Positions 20,213-29,453 of a stretch of DNA of 64,000 bases are shown here, piece by piece. The notes beneath the pieces are model-generated. The model saw only the letters and a list, made by a program, of their open reading frames with translations. It was not told where the DNA came from and searched no databases. The DNA comes from Candidatus Desulfofervidaceae bacterium (lineage in GTDB: Bacteria > Desulfobacterota > Desulfofervidia > Desulfofervidales > Desulfofervidaceae): assembly GCA_027064585.1 (NCBI GenBank), contig JAMOPI010000024.1, positions 28,411 to 92,410 of the forward strand, written 5' to 3'. A program made the translations under genes and the position numbers. Position 1 is the stretch's first letter, and every line of letters starts with the position of its first letter.

Positions 20213-21196
20213 TTGAAAAAGCGGGTCTTAAGTGGAATGAGGCCAACCGGTAAGCTTCATTTAGGAAATCTTCACGGGGCACTAGCCAATTGGAAAAAAC
20301 TCCAGGAAGATTATGAATGCTACTTCTTTGTTGCCGATTGGCACGCACTGACCAGCGATTATCAGGATACAAGTCATGTGCAGGAATATATCTGGGAAAT
20401 GCTTATTGACTGGCTAGCCGCTGGTCTTGATCCACAAAAGGCCACGATTTTTATCCAATCCAAGGTGCCAGAACACGCTGAGTTACACTTATTATTCTCT
20501 ATGATTACCCCCTTGCCCTGGTTAGAAAGAAATCCTACTTATAAAGAACAAAAAAAACAGCTCATAGAGAAGGACTTAAACACCTACGGATTTTTGGGCT
20601 ATCCTGTTCTGCAAGCGGCCGATATATTGATTTACAAGGCCCATTTTGTGCCGGTAGGAATAGACCAACTTCCCCACATAGAGCTTACACGGGAAATTGC
20701 CCGTCGTTTTAACTATCTTTATAAAAAAGAGGTTTTTCCTCTCCCTGAGCCGTTGTTGGCCGAAGTACCTAAGCTATTAGGTATTGACGGACGCAAAATG
20801 AGTAAAAGTTATAATAACGCCATCTATCTTTCTGACTCCCCCGAAGAGATTAGGAAAAAAGTAAGTCAGATGTTTACCGATAAGTCCCGTTTGCGCAAGC
20901 GTGACCCTGGCCATCCTGATATTTGTAATGTTTTCTCTTTTCATAAGATTTACACTGCCGCTGAACAAGTAGCTGAAATAGAGAGGGATTGCAAGGCGGC
21001 CAAGATCGGTTGTGTAGAGTGCAAAAAAATAATGGCTGAAAATCTCATCGCTGGCCTTAGGCCCCATCAGGAAAGACGGGCATATTACAAATCCCATATG
21101 GACGAACTAAAAGACATCGTTGCTGCTGGTATTAAAAAGGCCCAAGCAGTAGCCAGACAAACCTTGGAGGAGGCAAAGGCAGCGGTGGGAATTTAA
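20213..21196 (+). CDS. trpS: Tryptophanyl-tRNA synthetase
   Basis: A 327-residue class Ic synthetase that charges tRNA-Trp. The HIGH-type motif is GKLHLGNLHGAL near residue 13 and the KMSKS motif is GRKMSKSYNN near residue 200. The start is TTG at 20213 with GGGAGG 6 bp upstream, giving MKKRVLSGMRPTGK, the expected N-terminus. It overlaps the stop of the convergent trkA by 4 bp. Confidence 0.96.
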   Translation: MKKRVLSGMRPTGKLHLGNLHGALANWKKLQEDYECYFFVADWHALTSDYQDTSHVQEYIWEMLIDWLAAGLDPQKATIFIQSKVPEHAELHLLFSMITPLPWLERNPTYKEQKKQLIEKDLNTYGFLGYPVLQAADILIYKAHFVPVGIDQLPHIELTREIARRFNYLYKKEVFPLPEPLLAEVPKLLGIDGRKMSKSYNNAIYLSDSPEEIRKKVSQMFTDKSRLRKRDPGHPDICNVFSFHKIYTAAEQVAEIERDCKAAKIGCVECKKIMAENLIAGLRPHQERRAYYKSHMDELKDIVAAGIKKAQAVARQTLEEAKAAVGI

Positions 21197-21849
21197 GTTA
21201 CAATCTTTTTCACCCGTTCTATATCTTCCACCCGGCCCAAGATAATTAATACATCCCCTTCTTTTATCTTAAAATCTGGCGAAAAGAGGCAATGTACCTT
21301 ATCTGAACCACCCTCCCGCACAGCAATGACTTGAATACCATATTTACGCCGCAAGTCTAGTTCCTGCAAAGTCTTACCGACAAAAGGCTTAGGGGCTTCT
21401 ATTTCAATGACCTGATATTCCCGTGAAAGGGGAAGATAATCCAGGACATTTGGCGTGTCCAAACTGCCCGCCAGTTTAATAGCCATATCTCTTTCGGGAA
21501 AGATAACCTTTGTTGCCCCTACTAATTCCAGAATCTTCTGGTGATCTTCATTAATCGCCTTAACAATAATCTGTTTTACATTCATCTCCTTGAGATAGAG
21601 GGTCAACAATATGCTCGCACTCAGGTTCTCTCCCAAGCTAACAACGGCAATATCTACCGTATTGAGACCTAAATTTTCAAGCAATTCTCTATCCGTGCAA
21701 TTGGCAACAATGGCCTGCGTGGTATACTCTTGTGCCCTTTGCACCAAGTCTTTTCTCTGATCTACCGCAATGACCTCATGCCCCTTCTCAAAAAGGGCCT
21801 TGGCCACATGACGACCAAATATGCCAAGACCAAAGACGGCTATTCTCAT
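21193..21849 (-). CDS. trkA: Potassium uptake regulatory subunit TrkA/KtrA
   Basis: A 218-residue cytosolic RCK protein that gates the K+ channel subunit encoded just upstream. The NAD/ATP-binding Rossmann loop is VFGLGIFGRHVA at the N-terminus, followed by VDQRKDLV. The C-terminal TrkA-C domain starts near residue 135 and ends with the typical GDVLIILGRVEDI. The single RCK unit is the KtrA-like form, unlike the doubled E. coli TrkA. It is 9 bp downstream of trkH. Confidence 0.93.
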   Translation of the reverse strand: MRIAVFGLGIFGRHVAKALFEKGHEVIAVDQRKDLVQRAQEYTTQAIVANCTDRELLENLGLNTVDIAVVSLGENLSASILLTLYLKEMNVKQIIVKAINEDHQKILELVGATKVIFPERDMAIKLAGSLDTPNVLDYLPLSREYQVIEIEAPKPFVGKTLQELDLRRKYGIQVIAVREGGSDKVHCLFSPDFKIKEGDVLIILGRVEDIERVKKIVT

Positions 21850-21858
21850 CTTCCTCTC

Positions 21859-23214
21859 CTAACCAATCATTACCCTTTCTTCTGCATACTGATAGCGTCT
21901 TGCCACTTCTTCTATCTTCACTAAGTGGACAATAGTAAGGGGACCTACCCGTCCAATGAACATTAACACAATAATAATCAGCTTTCCAACAGAATTCAAT
22001 GTGGACGTTACGCCCGTAGATAGCCCTACCGTACCAAAGGCAGATACGGTTTCAAAAAGATAGTCCAGAAAACGAAAGTGGTTAGAAGACAAATTATGGG
22101 ACATACCATAGGCCTGCGTTAGTAAAAGTAAAAATAAACAAACAGTCACCAAAATAAACGACAGGGTTATCACTAAAAATGCACGATCTACGGTGCTTGC
22201 TGGTAAGGTACGATGCAAAATGTGAGTCTTTTCTCTTCTTTTTATTTTATTCCAGATAAGGCCTAAAAATACAGCAAAGGTAGTTGTTTTTATTCCTCCC
22301 CCACAAGAACCAGGAGAAGCGCCAATGAACATCAAAAGCACGAGCAAAAAAAGAGTAGGTTCTGTCAATTGGGCAATGGGAAGGCTATTAAAGCCAGCTG
22401 TTCTTGGTGTGGCGGCTTGGAAAAAGGCATTAATAAGCTTTCCTGGAAGACTAAGACCATAAAGCGTATTATGGTATTCAAAGATAAAGATCAAAAGAGT
22501 CCCCACTCCGATCAAATAGGCCGTAGTAAGGAGAGTTAATCTTGTGTGCAATGAAAAGCGCTTTTTCTTTGCATAAAGGCGAGCCATACATTCAGTTGCC
22601 ACCAAAAAACCAATCCCTCCAAAGATAATCAAGAAAGCAATAGTTAAGAGGACGACTGGATCTGCCTTAAAGCCTTCAAGATTATTACTAAAAAGCGAGA
22701 AACCTGCATTACAAAAGGCAGATATAGAATGAAAAAAACCATAAAAAAAGGCTTGGGATAAAGGATACACCCTCGTCCAGTGAAGGGTAAGGATTAAACA
22801 GCCAATGGCCTCGGTGATAAAGGTGAACAGGAAAACTGACTTTACTAAAGAAAATAAATCCTTGGTCGGACTGTGGGTCAGAGTGTCTTGGAGGACAAGT
22901 CTGCCTTTAAAGGAAGGAAATTTTCCTAAAAGCATTAAGACAACGGTAGAAAAGGTCATCAAACCTAAACCACCTAATTGGATAAGGATGATAATAATGA
23001 CTTGGCCCCAATGGGTAAATTTTGTTCCCGTATCCACCACTATTAGTCCTGTCACACAGACAGCCGAAGTAGAAGTAAAAAGGGCATCCAGATAACTTAA
23101 AGGGCCAAAATGAGTAAAGGGTAAATAAAGAAGAACAGACCCCAGCCCGATAAGAAATAAAAAAGAAAGGGCAAGAATGGCCGGAGGAGAAAGCTGTCTG
23201 GAAAGATCTTTCAT
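21859..23214 (-). CDS. trkH: Potassium transporter membrane subunit TrkH/KtrB
   Basis: A 451-residue integral membrane protein with the repeated pore elements of the TrkH/KtrB family. Pore loops include TSTSAVCVTGLIVVD, SISAFCNAGFSLF, AATPRTAGFNSL and ETVSAFGTVGLSTG. The SPGSCGGGIKTTTF segment is the gating loop. It takes up K+ driven by Na+, H+ or membrane potential. It lies between the metallopeptidase gene (3 bp) and trkA in one operon. Confidence 0.94.
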   Translation of the reverse strand: MKDLSRQLSPPAILALSFLFLIGLGSVLLYLPFTHFGPLSYLDALFTSTSAVCVTGLIVVDTGTKFTHWGQVIIIILIQLGGLGLMTFSTVVLMLLGKFPSFKGRLVLQDTLTHSPTKDLFSLVKSVFLFTFITEAIGCLILTLHWTRVYPLSQAFFYGFFHSISAFCNAGFSLFSNNLEGFKADPVVLLTIAFLIIFGGIGFLVATECMARLYAKKKRFSLHTRLTLLTTAYLIGVGTLLIFIFEYHNTLYGLSLPGKLINAFFQAATPRTAGFNSLPIAQLTEPTLFLLVLLMFIGASPGSCGGGIKTTTFAVFLGLIWNKIKRREKTHILHRTLPASTVDRAFLVITLSFILVTVCLFLLLLTQAYGMSHNLSSNHFRFLDYLFETVSAFGTVGLSTGVTSTLNSVGKLIIIVLMFIGRVGPLTIVHLVKIEEVARRYQYAEERVMIG

Positions 23215-23217
23215 TTT

Positions 23218-23913
23218 CTAGTCGTTATCCCCACCTAAAAGGCCAGCCCGGAGTAAAAAATAGAGTAGTTGCATAATGGCCGTTACCGCTGCGGCCACAT
23301 AGGTCAGGGCAGCCGCCGTTAATACCTGCTTTGCACCAGAAAGTTCCTCCATGGTAAGAAGACCCGTCTCTCTAATCGCCGCGAGTGCCCTGGCGCTGGC
23401 ATTGAACTCCACCGGTAGGGTGACAAGTTGAAACAAGACAGCCCCAGAGAAAAAGAGAACGCCAAGTTTTATTAAACTCATAGCATGAAAAATAAAACCA
23501 ATAAAAAGCAAAGGCCAGGCTAAATTCGTGCCAATCATGGTAATAGGCACAAGGGCCGTGCGCAGTTTTAAAGGCGCATAACCATAGGCATGTTGAAGGG
23601 CATGTCCAGCCTCATGACAAGCAATACCAACAGCAGCAATGCTTCGTCCCTGATAGACATCCGGAGAAAGCCTTAGCGTTTTATCGCGGGGATCATAGTG
23701 ATCACTTAAAAAACCGTTTGTCATCTCAATATTTACATCCATAACTCCTTTTGCCCGCAGCATATATGCAGCTGCCTCAGCCCCAGAAAACCCTCTCATA
23801 TTAGGCACATTTCTGTATTTGCTATAGGCACTCTGCACCCAAACTTGGGCAATAATAGAAAGTAAAATAGCCGGTGCAATCAAGAGAAAATATAACGGAT
23901 CAAAAAAAAACAT
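23218..23913 (-). CDS. Membrane zinc metallopeptidase, YugP type
   Basis: A 231-residue membrane protein with the HEXXH motif in CHEAGHALQHAYGY near residue 100. At least three membrane spans are seen, one at the N-terminus and others around 130-165 and 200-225. The YugP/DUF family is of unknown substrate. Its gene starts the trk transcript here. Element copy D lies just upstream with its promoter-like end pointing into it. Confidence 0.85.
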   Translation of the reverse strand: MFFFDPLYFLLIAPAILLSIIAQVWVQSAYSKYRNVPNMRGFSGAEAAAYMLRAKGVMDVNIEMTNGFLSDHYDPRDKTLRLSPDVYQGRSIAAVGIACHEAGHALQHAYGYAPLKLRTALVPITMIGTNLAWPLLFIGFIFHAMSLIKLGVLFFSGAVLFQLVTLPVEFNASARALAAIRETGLLTMEELSGAKQVLTAAALTYVAAAVTAIMQLLYFLLRAGLLGGDND

Positions 23914-24002
23914 ATTTACCTCCCTTGTAAAGGGCTATACTATGATTGTTTTATTTAAGTTTATTAAACATCCTTCCCATAAAAGTCAAGGCAAATGATT
24001 TT

Positions 24003-24494
24003 TGCAAAATCCGTGATTGTTCTCCAAGAAACCCCATAGGTTACCTATGATAAAACGATTTTTTAAATAAAACACTTTTCATCTAAAAGGTACACACTTA
24101 CTTTTTCTTCAAGGCCAATTATAATTGTAGCGCCTTCGCTCGCTTATGCGGTCAAGGCCAAGCCCTACGGGTGGCCTTCGGCCAGCCTTGACCTCACTCG
24201 CTACGGCGCTTTTTCTCTTTTTGAGGCCAGAAGGGAAAAGGAAAATTTCTTTTTCCCTTTCCTCCTTCCGCTTTTTCTTTTTTGCCAGGGCCGAGGGCGG
24301 TCAAGGGCAAGCCCGCAGGGCGCAGCCTGCCCAAAGGGCAGGTCGGAACGAACGCAGTGAGCGTAGACCCTTGACCGTATAACCGAGGCCCTGGCATATA
24401 ATTTTTAAAAAGGAGAAGGGATAATGCTGGCATTTTTCTTAATTCCTTCCTCATCTCAAATGTCCTTCTTTAAAAATCAATCGCGGATTTTGGG
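24003..24494 (-). mobile_element. TIR element, copy D (492 bp, inverted)
   Basis: The ends are TGCAAAATCCGTGATTG (24003-24019) and CAATCGCGGATTTTGGG (24478-24494). The order of parts is that of copy C on the opposite strand, and the two lengths differ by 2 bp. On the minus strand TTGACC is followed after 20 bp by TACAAT then TATAAT, reading toward the metallopeptidase and trk genes. The other end supplies the last codons and stop of the ankyrin gene. About 90 bp between the element and 23913 holds no other signal. Confidence 0.88.
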
Positions 24495-24875
24495 ATTTTC
24501 CCTCTTTATCCTAGCATTTTTAAGGAGTTCCACTATTTCCTTATAGCCATTTTTAGCGGCATATTTTAACGCTGTCATCCCGTTTTGATCTTTGATATCT
24601 ATATCTGCTCCATATTCAAGCAAAATTTTAACAACCTTTTTATGGCCGAGGGCCGAGGCCAAGATCAAAGGTGTCCAAGCAAGATAATAATCTTGCGCAT
24701 TGACATCGGCCCCATGTGCAAGTAAAAGGCTTACTATCTCACTATTGCCTTTTTTCGCCGCTAAGAGCAAGGGGGTCATGCCATTTTCATCGCGGACATC
24801 AACTTCTGCCCCATTCGTAAGCAAATCCTTTACCTTTTCCACATCACCTACAATGACTGCTTCCAGTAAGTTCAT
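24477..24875 (-). CDS. Small ankyrin-repeat protein
   Basis: A 132-residue protein made of about four ankyrin repeats, for example NGMTPLLLAAKKGNSEIVSL and NGMTALKYAAKNGYKEIVEL. Such repeats mediate protein binding; the partner is unknown. The ATG at 24875 is preceded by AGGAGGGTAAGTT, and the start lies inside the 3' end of hflX (32 bp overlap). The last residues NPKIRD and the stop codon are read from the terminal repeat of element copy D, so the original C-terminus was probably different. Confidence 0.8.
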   Translation of the reverse strand: MNLLEAVIVGDVEKVKDLLTNGAEVDVRDENGMTPLLLAAKKGNSEIVSLLLAHGADVNAQDYYLAWTPLILASALGHKKVVKILLEYGADIDIKDQNGMTALKYAAKNGYKEIVELLKNARIKRENPKIRD

Positions 24876-26550
24876 AACTTACCCTCCTATTTAAGGTAAA
24901 GTTGTTACTTGAACAGGTGTTGTTTTTTTTCTGTTTATAATATCCTAAGCTGCCTAATATTTGTTCTATTTTCCCCAAAAGTGGCAAAAGTGTTTCTGGC
25001 TGCAGGGCTGAAATGGCAATGGCCTGATAGCGTTCACACTGGCTTTTGGCATACGCTGGAGAAACAAGATCCATCTTATTAAACACCCTTAAAACAGGAA
25101 TATGTTGCAAATTAAGCTTGGCCAAAAGTTCTTCTACGACCTCTATGTGTTCCGGAAAACGAGGGTTACTAATGTCTATGAGGTGCAAGAGTAAGTGTGC
25201 GTCTTGTAACTCCTCAAGCGTAGCGGCAAAGGCATCTAAAAGGTCCTTAGGGAGATTTCTGATAAAGCCCACTGTATCCGTAATAACGGCCTCCCTCTCA
25301 CTTGGAAAGCGCAAGCGCCGACTGGTTGGATCTAGGGTGGCAAAAAGCTTATCCTCTGCCAAAACATCACTGCGGGTAAGCACATTTAAAAGGGTTGATT
25401 TTCCTGCGTTTGTATAGCCAATAATGGAGATAATCGGTAACTCACTGCGTTTTCTTTTTATCCGTCTCTGCGCCCGTTGTTTGCGGATGGCCTTTAGTTC
25501 CTTTTGGAGGCGGGTTAAACGTTTTTTTATCCGCCGGCGGTCAATTTCAAGTTTTGTCTCACCTGGCCCCCTTCCTCCAATCCCACCCGTAAGCCGAGAC
25601 ATAGAAGCATCCTGTCTTACCAAGCGAGGTAAGAGATATTTTAACTGGGCCATTTCCACCTGAATTTTACCCTCTCTTGTCTTGGCCCGCTGCGCAAAGA
25701 TGTCCAAAATGAGTTGTGTGCGATCTATAACCCTCAAATCTGTAAAACTAGTAATGGCCTTTACCTGCGAAGGGTTAAGTTCGTGATCAAAAATAAGAAG
25801 ATCGGCCCCTACTTGCAAGGCCCTAATGGCGATCTCTGTCAGTTTTCCCTTACCGATAAAAAATTTGGGGTTTATTTGACGCCTTACTTGGATAACTTTA
25901 TCTACTACCTCTACGCCGGCCGTTTTGGCCAGCTCAGTCAGTTCTATTAAAGATTCTTCTGCCTCGGCCTTGCCCTTGGTGGCTACATGAATGAGGATGG
26001 CCCTATCCTTATCCCTTTCTACCGCATAGGCACTTTGGGTACGTTGGAATTCTTCCTCTAAGGCCTCTATAAGGGATTTAAAGTTAAGCTGAAGCTGTCC
26101 ATAGCGAATAGGGTTCAAAATCTCCCAACCCTGGCCATCTTTATTTTCAGGCAAGAGGTGGGCAATATGGTAAAAGAGAGGAAGGCTTTGCCGCTCATCT
26201 ATGGTGATCGCACACATCAAATCAAGACGCAATAAGGCCAGGTCGGTTAAATCATCCTCGGTCAATCCTTCTTGGTTTAAATGTGTATGTACACACCGCA
26301 ATCCTCTTAACCGGGCCAAACCACTGCGGTATTTACTCAAATTAGGAATAAGAATACTGCGTTGGTCCCCAACAATGACATAGACAATCTGACCACCTCG
26401 GTCTATCAGCAGACCAATCTGGCGACCTATATCCAAAGAAAGCTCACAAATATAACGTGTTAACTCTAAGGTAATAACCTCTGTTGGGGGAATACGGCGG
26501 TGATAAATCCTTTCTAGCCGCCTTACCTGACTAGGCTTTAAGCCTTGCAA
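24844..26550 (-). CDS. hflX: Ribosome-associated GTPase HflX
   Basis: A 568-residue GTPase that splits stalled or stressed ribosomes. It has an N-terminal extension of about 180 residues, then the HflX nucleotide-binding part (GKGKLTEIAI), a coiled coil with GGIGGRGPGETKLEIDRR, and the G domain. G1 is GYTNAGKST, G3 is DTVGFI and G4 is NKMD. The final stretch after about residue 538, rich in Asn, Cys and Ser, is not conserved-looking and overlaps the start of the ankyrin gene, so the natural stop may have been lost at some point. Confidence 0.94.
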   Translation of the reverse strand: MQGLKPSQVRRLERIYHRRIPPTEVITLELTRYICELSLDIGRQIGLLIDRGGQIVYVIVGDQRSILIPNLSKYRSGLARLRGLRCVHTHLNQEGLTEDDLTDLALLRLDLMCAITIDERQSLPLFYHIAHLLPENKDGQGWEILNPIRYGQLQLNFKSLIEALEEEFQRTQSAYAVERDKDRAILIHVATKGKAEAEESLIELTELAKTAGVEVVDKVIQVRRQINPKFFIGKGKLTEIAIRALQVGADLLIFDHELNPSQVKAITSFTDLRVIDRTQLILDIFAQRAKTREGKIQVEMAQLKYLLPRLVRQDASMSRLTGGIGGRGPGETKLEIDRRRIKKRLTRLQKELKAIRKQRAQRRIKRKRSELPIISIIGYTNAGKSTLLNVLTRSDVLAEDKLFATLDPTSRRLRFPSEREAVITDTVGFIRNLPKDLLDAFAATLEELQDAHLLLHLIDISNPRFPEHIEVVEELLAKLNLQHIPVLRVFNKMDLVSPAYAKSQCERYQAIAISALQPETLLPLLGKIEQILGSLGYYKQKKNNTCSSNNFTLNRRVSYELTGSSHCR

Positions 26551-26663
26551 GGAACCAAAGACCTTTGAGATAGAAGCGCCTCCTTGCGTTTTTTAAAAAA
26601 TTATAAGTCTAAAACAGAAAGGAAGCAAGGAAAAAAGCTGATTTAACCCCTATCTTTTAGCTA

Positions 26664-26691
26664 TTGACAAGAACAAACTCTTTGTTAAAAT
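26664..26691 (+). promoter_or_regulatory. Sigma-70 promoter of tRNA-Met
   Basis: TTGACA (26664-26669), 16 bp, TAAAAT (26686-26691). The tRNA begins 11 bp beyond the -10 box, so the primary transcript would have almost no leader. Confidence 0.75.
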
Positions 26692-26702
26692 TACCTTTGT
26701 AA

Positions 26703-26778
26703 GGCGGTGTAGCTCAGCTGGCAGAGCAGGTGGCTCATATCCACCGCGTCGGGGGTTCAAGTCCCTCCACCGCCACCA
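26703..26778 (+). tRNA. tRNA-Met (CAU), elongator type
   Basis: A 76-nt cloverleaf. The acceptor stem is GGCGGTG/CACCGCC, the D arm GCTC-AGCTGGCA-GAGC, the anticodon arm GGTGG-CTCATAT-CCACC with anticodon CAT, and the T arm GGGGG-TTCAAGT-CCCTC. The CCA end is encoded. The paired G1-C72 excludes the initiator type. A tRNA-Ile2 with a modified CAU anticodon is possible but the sequence looks more like elongator Met. Confidence 0.93.
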
Positions 26779-26791
26779 AAAAGGAAAGATT

Positions 26792-26832
26792 AGGCCGATT
26801 AGGAAAAACCTAATCGGCCTTTTTGTTTTTTT
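26792..26832 (+). terminator. Strong intrinsic terminator after tRNA-Met
   Basis: AGGCCGATTAGG (26792-26803) pairs perfectly with CCTAATCGGCCT (26809-26820) over a five-A loop, then TTTTGTTTTTTT. This is a textbook factor-independent terminator. Confidence 0.92.
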
Positions 26833-26889
26833 AAAAGGAAGTTATGGCCTAAACATAGAATAAAAATCTTCAGGCAAAATCTAAAAACC

Positions 26890-27327
26890 ACCAAAATCCA
26901 CAATTGATTTTGAAGAAGAATATTTGAGGTAAAAAATTTAGAATTATCTCTTCTCCTTAAGAAATTATATGCCAGGGCCTCGCTTATACGGTCAAAGGTC
27001 TTCACTCGCTGCGACCTGTGTCTTTTTTAGGCACAGGCTGCGCCCTGCGGGCTTGCCCTTGACCACCTTCTGCCCTGGCAGAAAAGAAAAATCGCAAAGA
27101 GGAAGGGGAAAAAGGAATTTCGCCGAAGCGAGCGCGTCTCACCGCTGGCTGTTAAACCACCTGTAAGGCTTGGCCTTGACCGCTAAGCGAGCGGAGGTGC
27201 TACAATTATGATTGGGCCTGAAGAAAAATAAATGTTTTTCACCTTTTAGGTGAAAGGTATTTTTAAAAAAATCGCTTTATTATAGTCCACTTGCAGATTA
27301 TCTTGTAGGGCAATCGCTGATCTTGGA
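26890..27327 (+). mobile_element. TIR element, copy E (438 bp)
   Basis: The ends are ACCAAAATCCACAATTG (26890-26906) and CAATCGCTGATCTTGGA (27311-27327), the most diverged pair in the window. Both hairpin modules are present. Module 1 keeps the GCCAGGGCC and CTGCCCTGGC arms but its inner hairpin has drifted. TTGACC (27176-27181), 19 bp, TACAAT (27201-27206) and the TTTCACCT-TTT-AGGTGAAA hairpin follow. It lies between the tRNA terminator and alr, with the promoter-like end 48 bp from the alr start. Confidence 0.85.
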
Positions 27328-27375
27328 ATTATCCCTTTCCTTGACAAACCAAATTTTTGCATTATAAGCGATATT

Positions 27376-28479
27376 ATGTCATCAGCTTGGGTAGAAATAG
27401 ATTTAAACGCCATTGCTCATAATTTTGAGGAGATCAAAAGGGCCGTAGGCCATGACAAAAAGATTATGCCTGTGATCAAGGCTGATGCCTATGGGCATGG
27501 TCTGGTGCCCGTAGCAAGGGTACTTGAAGAAAAAGGGGCAGATTTTCTGGCCGTAAGTTATGTAGAAGAAGGAATTGCCCTCCGCAAGGCAGGGATAAAA
27601 ATTCCTATTGCCATTCTTTTAGGCATTATTCCCGAAGAAATAAAGGCCTTATTTACATACCAACTTACTCCTATTATCTATCGTTTGGAAATTGCCAAGA
27701 AACTCTCACAAGAGGCCCAAAAAAGAAGGACACAAATTTCGGTCTTTGTAAAGGTAGATACAGGTATGGGCAGGTTGGGGGTATTCTACAAAGAGGCCAT
27801 CTCTTTTTTAAAAGAGGTCAATCATCTACCTGGTTTGAAGATAGAGGGAATTTCCTCTCACTTGGCCTTGGCCGAAACAGATAGAAGGTTCACCCAAAAA
27901 CAGTTTATGCGTTTTAAGGCCATCTTAAGGGCAGCAAGCCAAGTAGGATTAACATTAAAATTTAATCATATTGCCAATAGCGCTGGGGCATTAATGTATG
28001 AGACAGGCCTTTCAGTCATAAGGCCAGGCTTAACCCTTTATGGGGTATACCCAGTACGTAGTTTACGACAAAAAATAAATTTGAGACCTGCCATGTGTTT
28101 TAAAACTCGGATTATATACGTAAAATGGCTTCCTCCTCATGTGGGAGTAAGTTATGGGCATACCTATGTTACGACAAAGAAAACAAGGATAGCTGTTATC
28201 CCCATCGGCTATGATCAAGGATTATTTCGGCAGTTGTCTAATAAAGGTGAGGTCTTGGTCCAGGGTAAAAGGGTGCCTATTATTGGCACTATCTGCATGC
28301 ATTTAACCATGCTGGATGTAACCAAACTAGATAAGGTAGATATTGGCGAAGAGGTTGTTATTTTAGGTAAACAGGGAAACGAAGAAATCACAGCCGATGA
28401 AATTGCCTTTAAAGCAGGTACAATCAGCTATGACGTCCTTTGCCGCTTTGGTCGTAGCAATCCTCGGGTCTATCTTTAG
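27376..28479 (+). CDS. alr: Alanine racemase
   Basis: A 367-residue PLP enzyme that makes D-alanine for peptidoglycan. The PLP lysine is Lys35 in VIKADAYGHG and the second catalytic residue is Tyr260 in GVSYGHTY. The family motifs IEGISSHLA and RPGLTLYGVYP are also present. The 3' end overlaps the convergent ybgF by 4 bp. Its only visible upstream signal is the promoter-like pair inside element copy E. Confidence 0.96.
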   Translation: MSSAWVEIDLNAIAHNFEEIKRAVGHDKKIMPVIKADAYGHGLVPVARVLEEKGADFLAVSYVEEGIALRKAGIKIPIAILLGIIPEEIKALFTYQLTPIIYRLEIAKKLSQEAQKRRTQISVFVKVDTGMGRLGVFYKEAISFLKEVNHLPGLKIEGISSHLALAETDRRFTQKQFMRFKAILRAASQVGLTLKFNHIANSAGALMYETGLSVIRPGLTLYGVYPVRSLRQKINLRPAMCFKTRIIYVKWLPPHVGVSYGHTYVTTKKTRIAVIPIGYDQGLFRQLSNKGEVLVQGKRVPIIGTICMHLTMLDVTKLDKVDIGEEVVILGKQGNEEITADEIAFKAGTISYDVLCRFGRSNPRVYL

Positions 28480-29390
28480 GGAGCCTTTTTAGAAAAGCGA
28501 GCCAGTTCCTTTTTGGCCATCGCCGCCTGTTTTGTCTTGGGAAATTTTTTAATCAACTGTTTGTAGAGAATCTTGGCCGTTGTTGTATCTCCCAACATAG
28601 CAAAGGCCTGCGCTTGTTTAAAAAGAGCACTTGGAACCTTACTGTGTTTAGGGAAACTCTTTATTACCCTTTGATAGGCCAAAATAGCTTCTTCATAGCG
28701 TTTTTGCGCAAAGTATATACTTCCTATCCAGTAATGAGCGTTAGCAGCTAAGGGAGAATTGGGATAAAGTTTTAAAAATTTTTCAAATAGTTCTTTAGCC
28801 TGATCATATTTTTTCTGGCGAAAGAGATTAAGGGCCTGTTGATATAAACTTTCTGCCTGTTGTTTTCTTTCTTTGGTAGGAAGATACGTAATTTTTTCTT
28901 CTAACGTTTTAAGCCGCTTCTCTAAAACCTTCATTTTTTCCTGTAAGTCTTTTATTGTTTCTTGTTGCGTCTTTAAACCCGTTTCTACCGTAGTCTGCAA
29001 AGAAAAAACCTGATTTTGTAAATCTTCCACCTCCTTTTTTTCATTCTGAAGGTCAGTTTGCATTTGATCTAAAGCATGTTGGTTATATTCTACTTGCCCT
29101 CGCAGTTGTTTTAGGTCTTCTTCTACCTCCTCAAGCCTTACCAAAAGCTTCCCCTGGGAGGAGGGAAGTCCTGAAATTGTTTTTCCTAAACTATCTAGCC
29201 TTTCTTTAAGATTTTTTAAAGCAACTTCTTGATTTTTCAACTTGATTTCTTGTTGATGCTGATGTTCCTCCAGCGCATTCACCCGCCCGTTAAGGATAAT
29301 CACATTGTTATCTAGCGTTTGCAAGTCGCGTTCAGAGGCACACCCTATAAAGAACAAACAAATAACACACCACCAAAGGAACCTTCTCAT
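28476..29390 (-). CDS. ybgF: Tol-Pal system protein YbgF/CpoB
   Basis: A 304-residue protein that starts MRRFLWWCVICLFFIGCASE, which looks like a lipoprotein signal (FIGC) instead of the cleaved signal common in E. coli CpoB. A long coiled coil (about 25-170) is followed by three TPR-like repeats (about 180-300) with PNSPLAANAHYWIGSIYFAQ. CpoB links Tol-Pal constriction to peptidoglycan synthesis. It is the last gene of the tol operon. Confidence 0.92.
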   Translation of the reverse strand: MRRFLWWCVICLFFIGCASERDLQTLDNNVIILNGRVNALEEHQHQQEIKLKNQEVALKNLKERLDSLGKTISGLPSSQGKLLVRLEEVEEDLKQLRGQVEYNQHALDQMQTDLQNEKKEVEDLQNQVFSLQTTVETGLKTQQETIKDLQEKMKVLEKRLKTLEEKITYLPTKERKQQAESLYQQALNLFRQKKYDQAKELFEKFLKLYPNSPLAANAHYWIGSIYFAQKRYEEAILAYQRVIKSFPKHSKVPSALFKQAQAFAMLGDTTTAKILYKQLIKKFPKTKQAAMAKKELARFSKKAP

Positions 29391-29420
29391 AAAATCTACT
29401 CCCTGCCCTCTTCTCTATAA

Positions 29421-29448
29421 AGCCAGAGGCCCTTTAAAACCTCTGGCT
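29421..29448 (-). terminator. Hairpin between pal and ybgF
   Basis: AGCCAGAGG (29421-29429) pairs with CCTCTGGCT (29440-29448). On the minus strand only a short TTTATAG follows, so it may be a partial terminator that lowers ybgF expression. Confidence 0.55.
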
Positions 29449-29453
29449 CAATT

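Noticed and set aside
24844..24960. Frameshift at the 3' end of hflX
   Set aside because: The unusual C-terminal tail could reflect one, but no alternative frame gives a better HflX ending, and the domain itself is complete.
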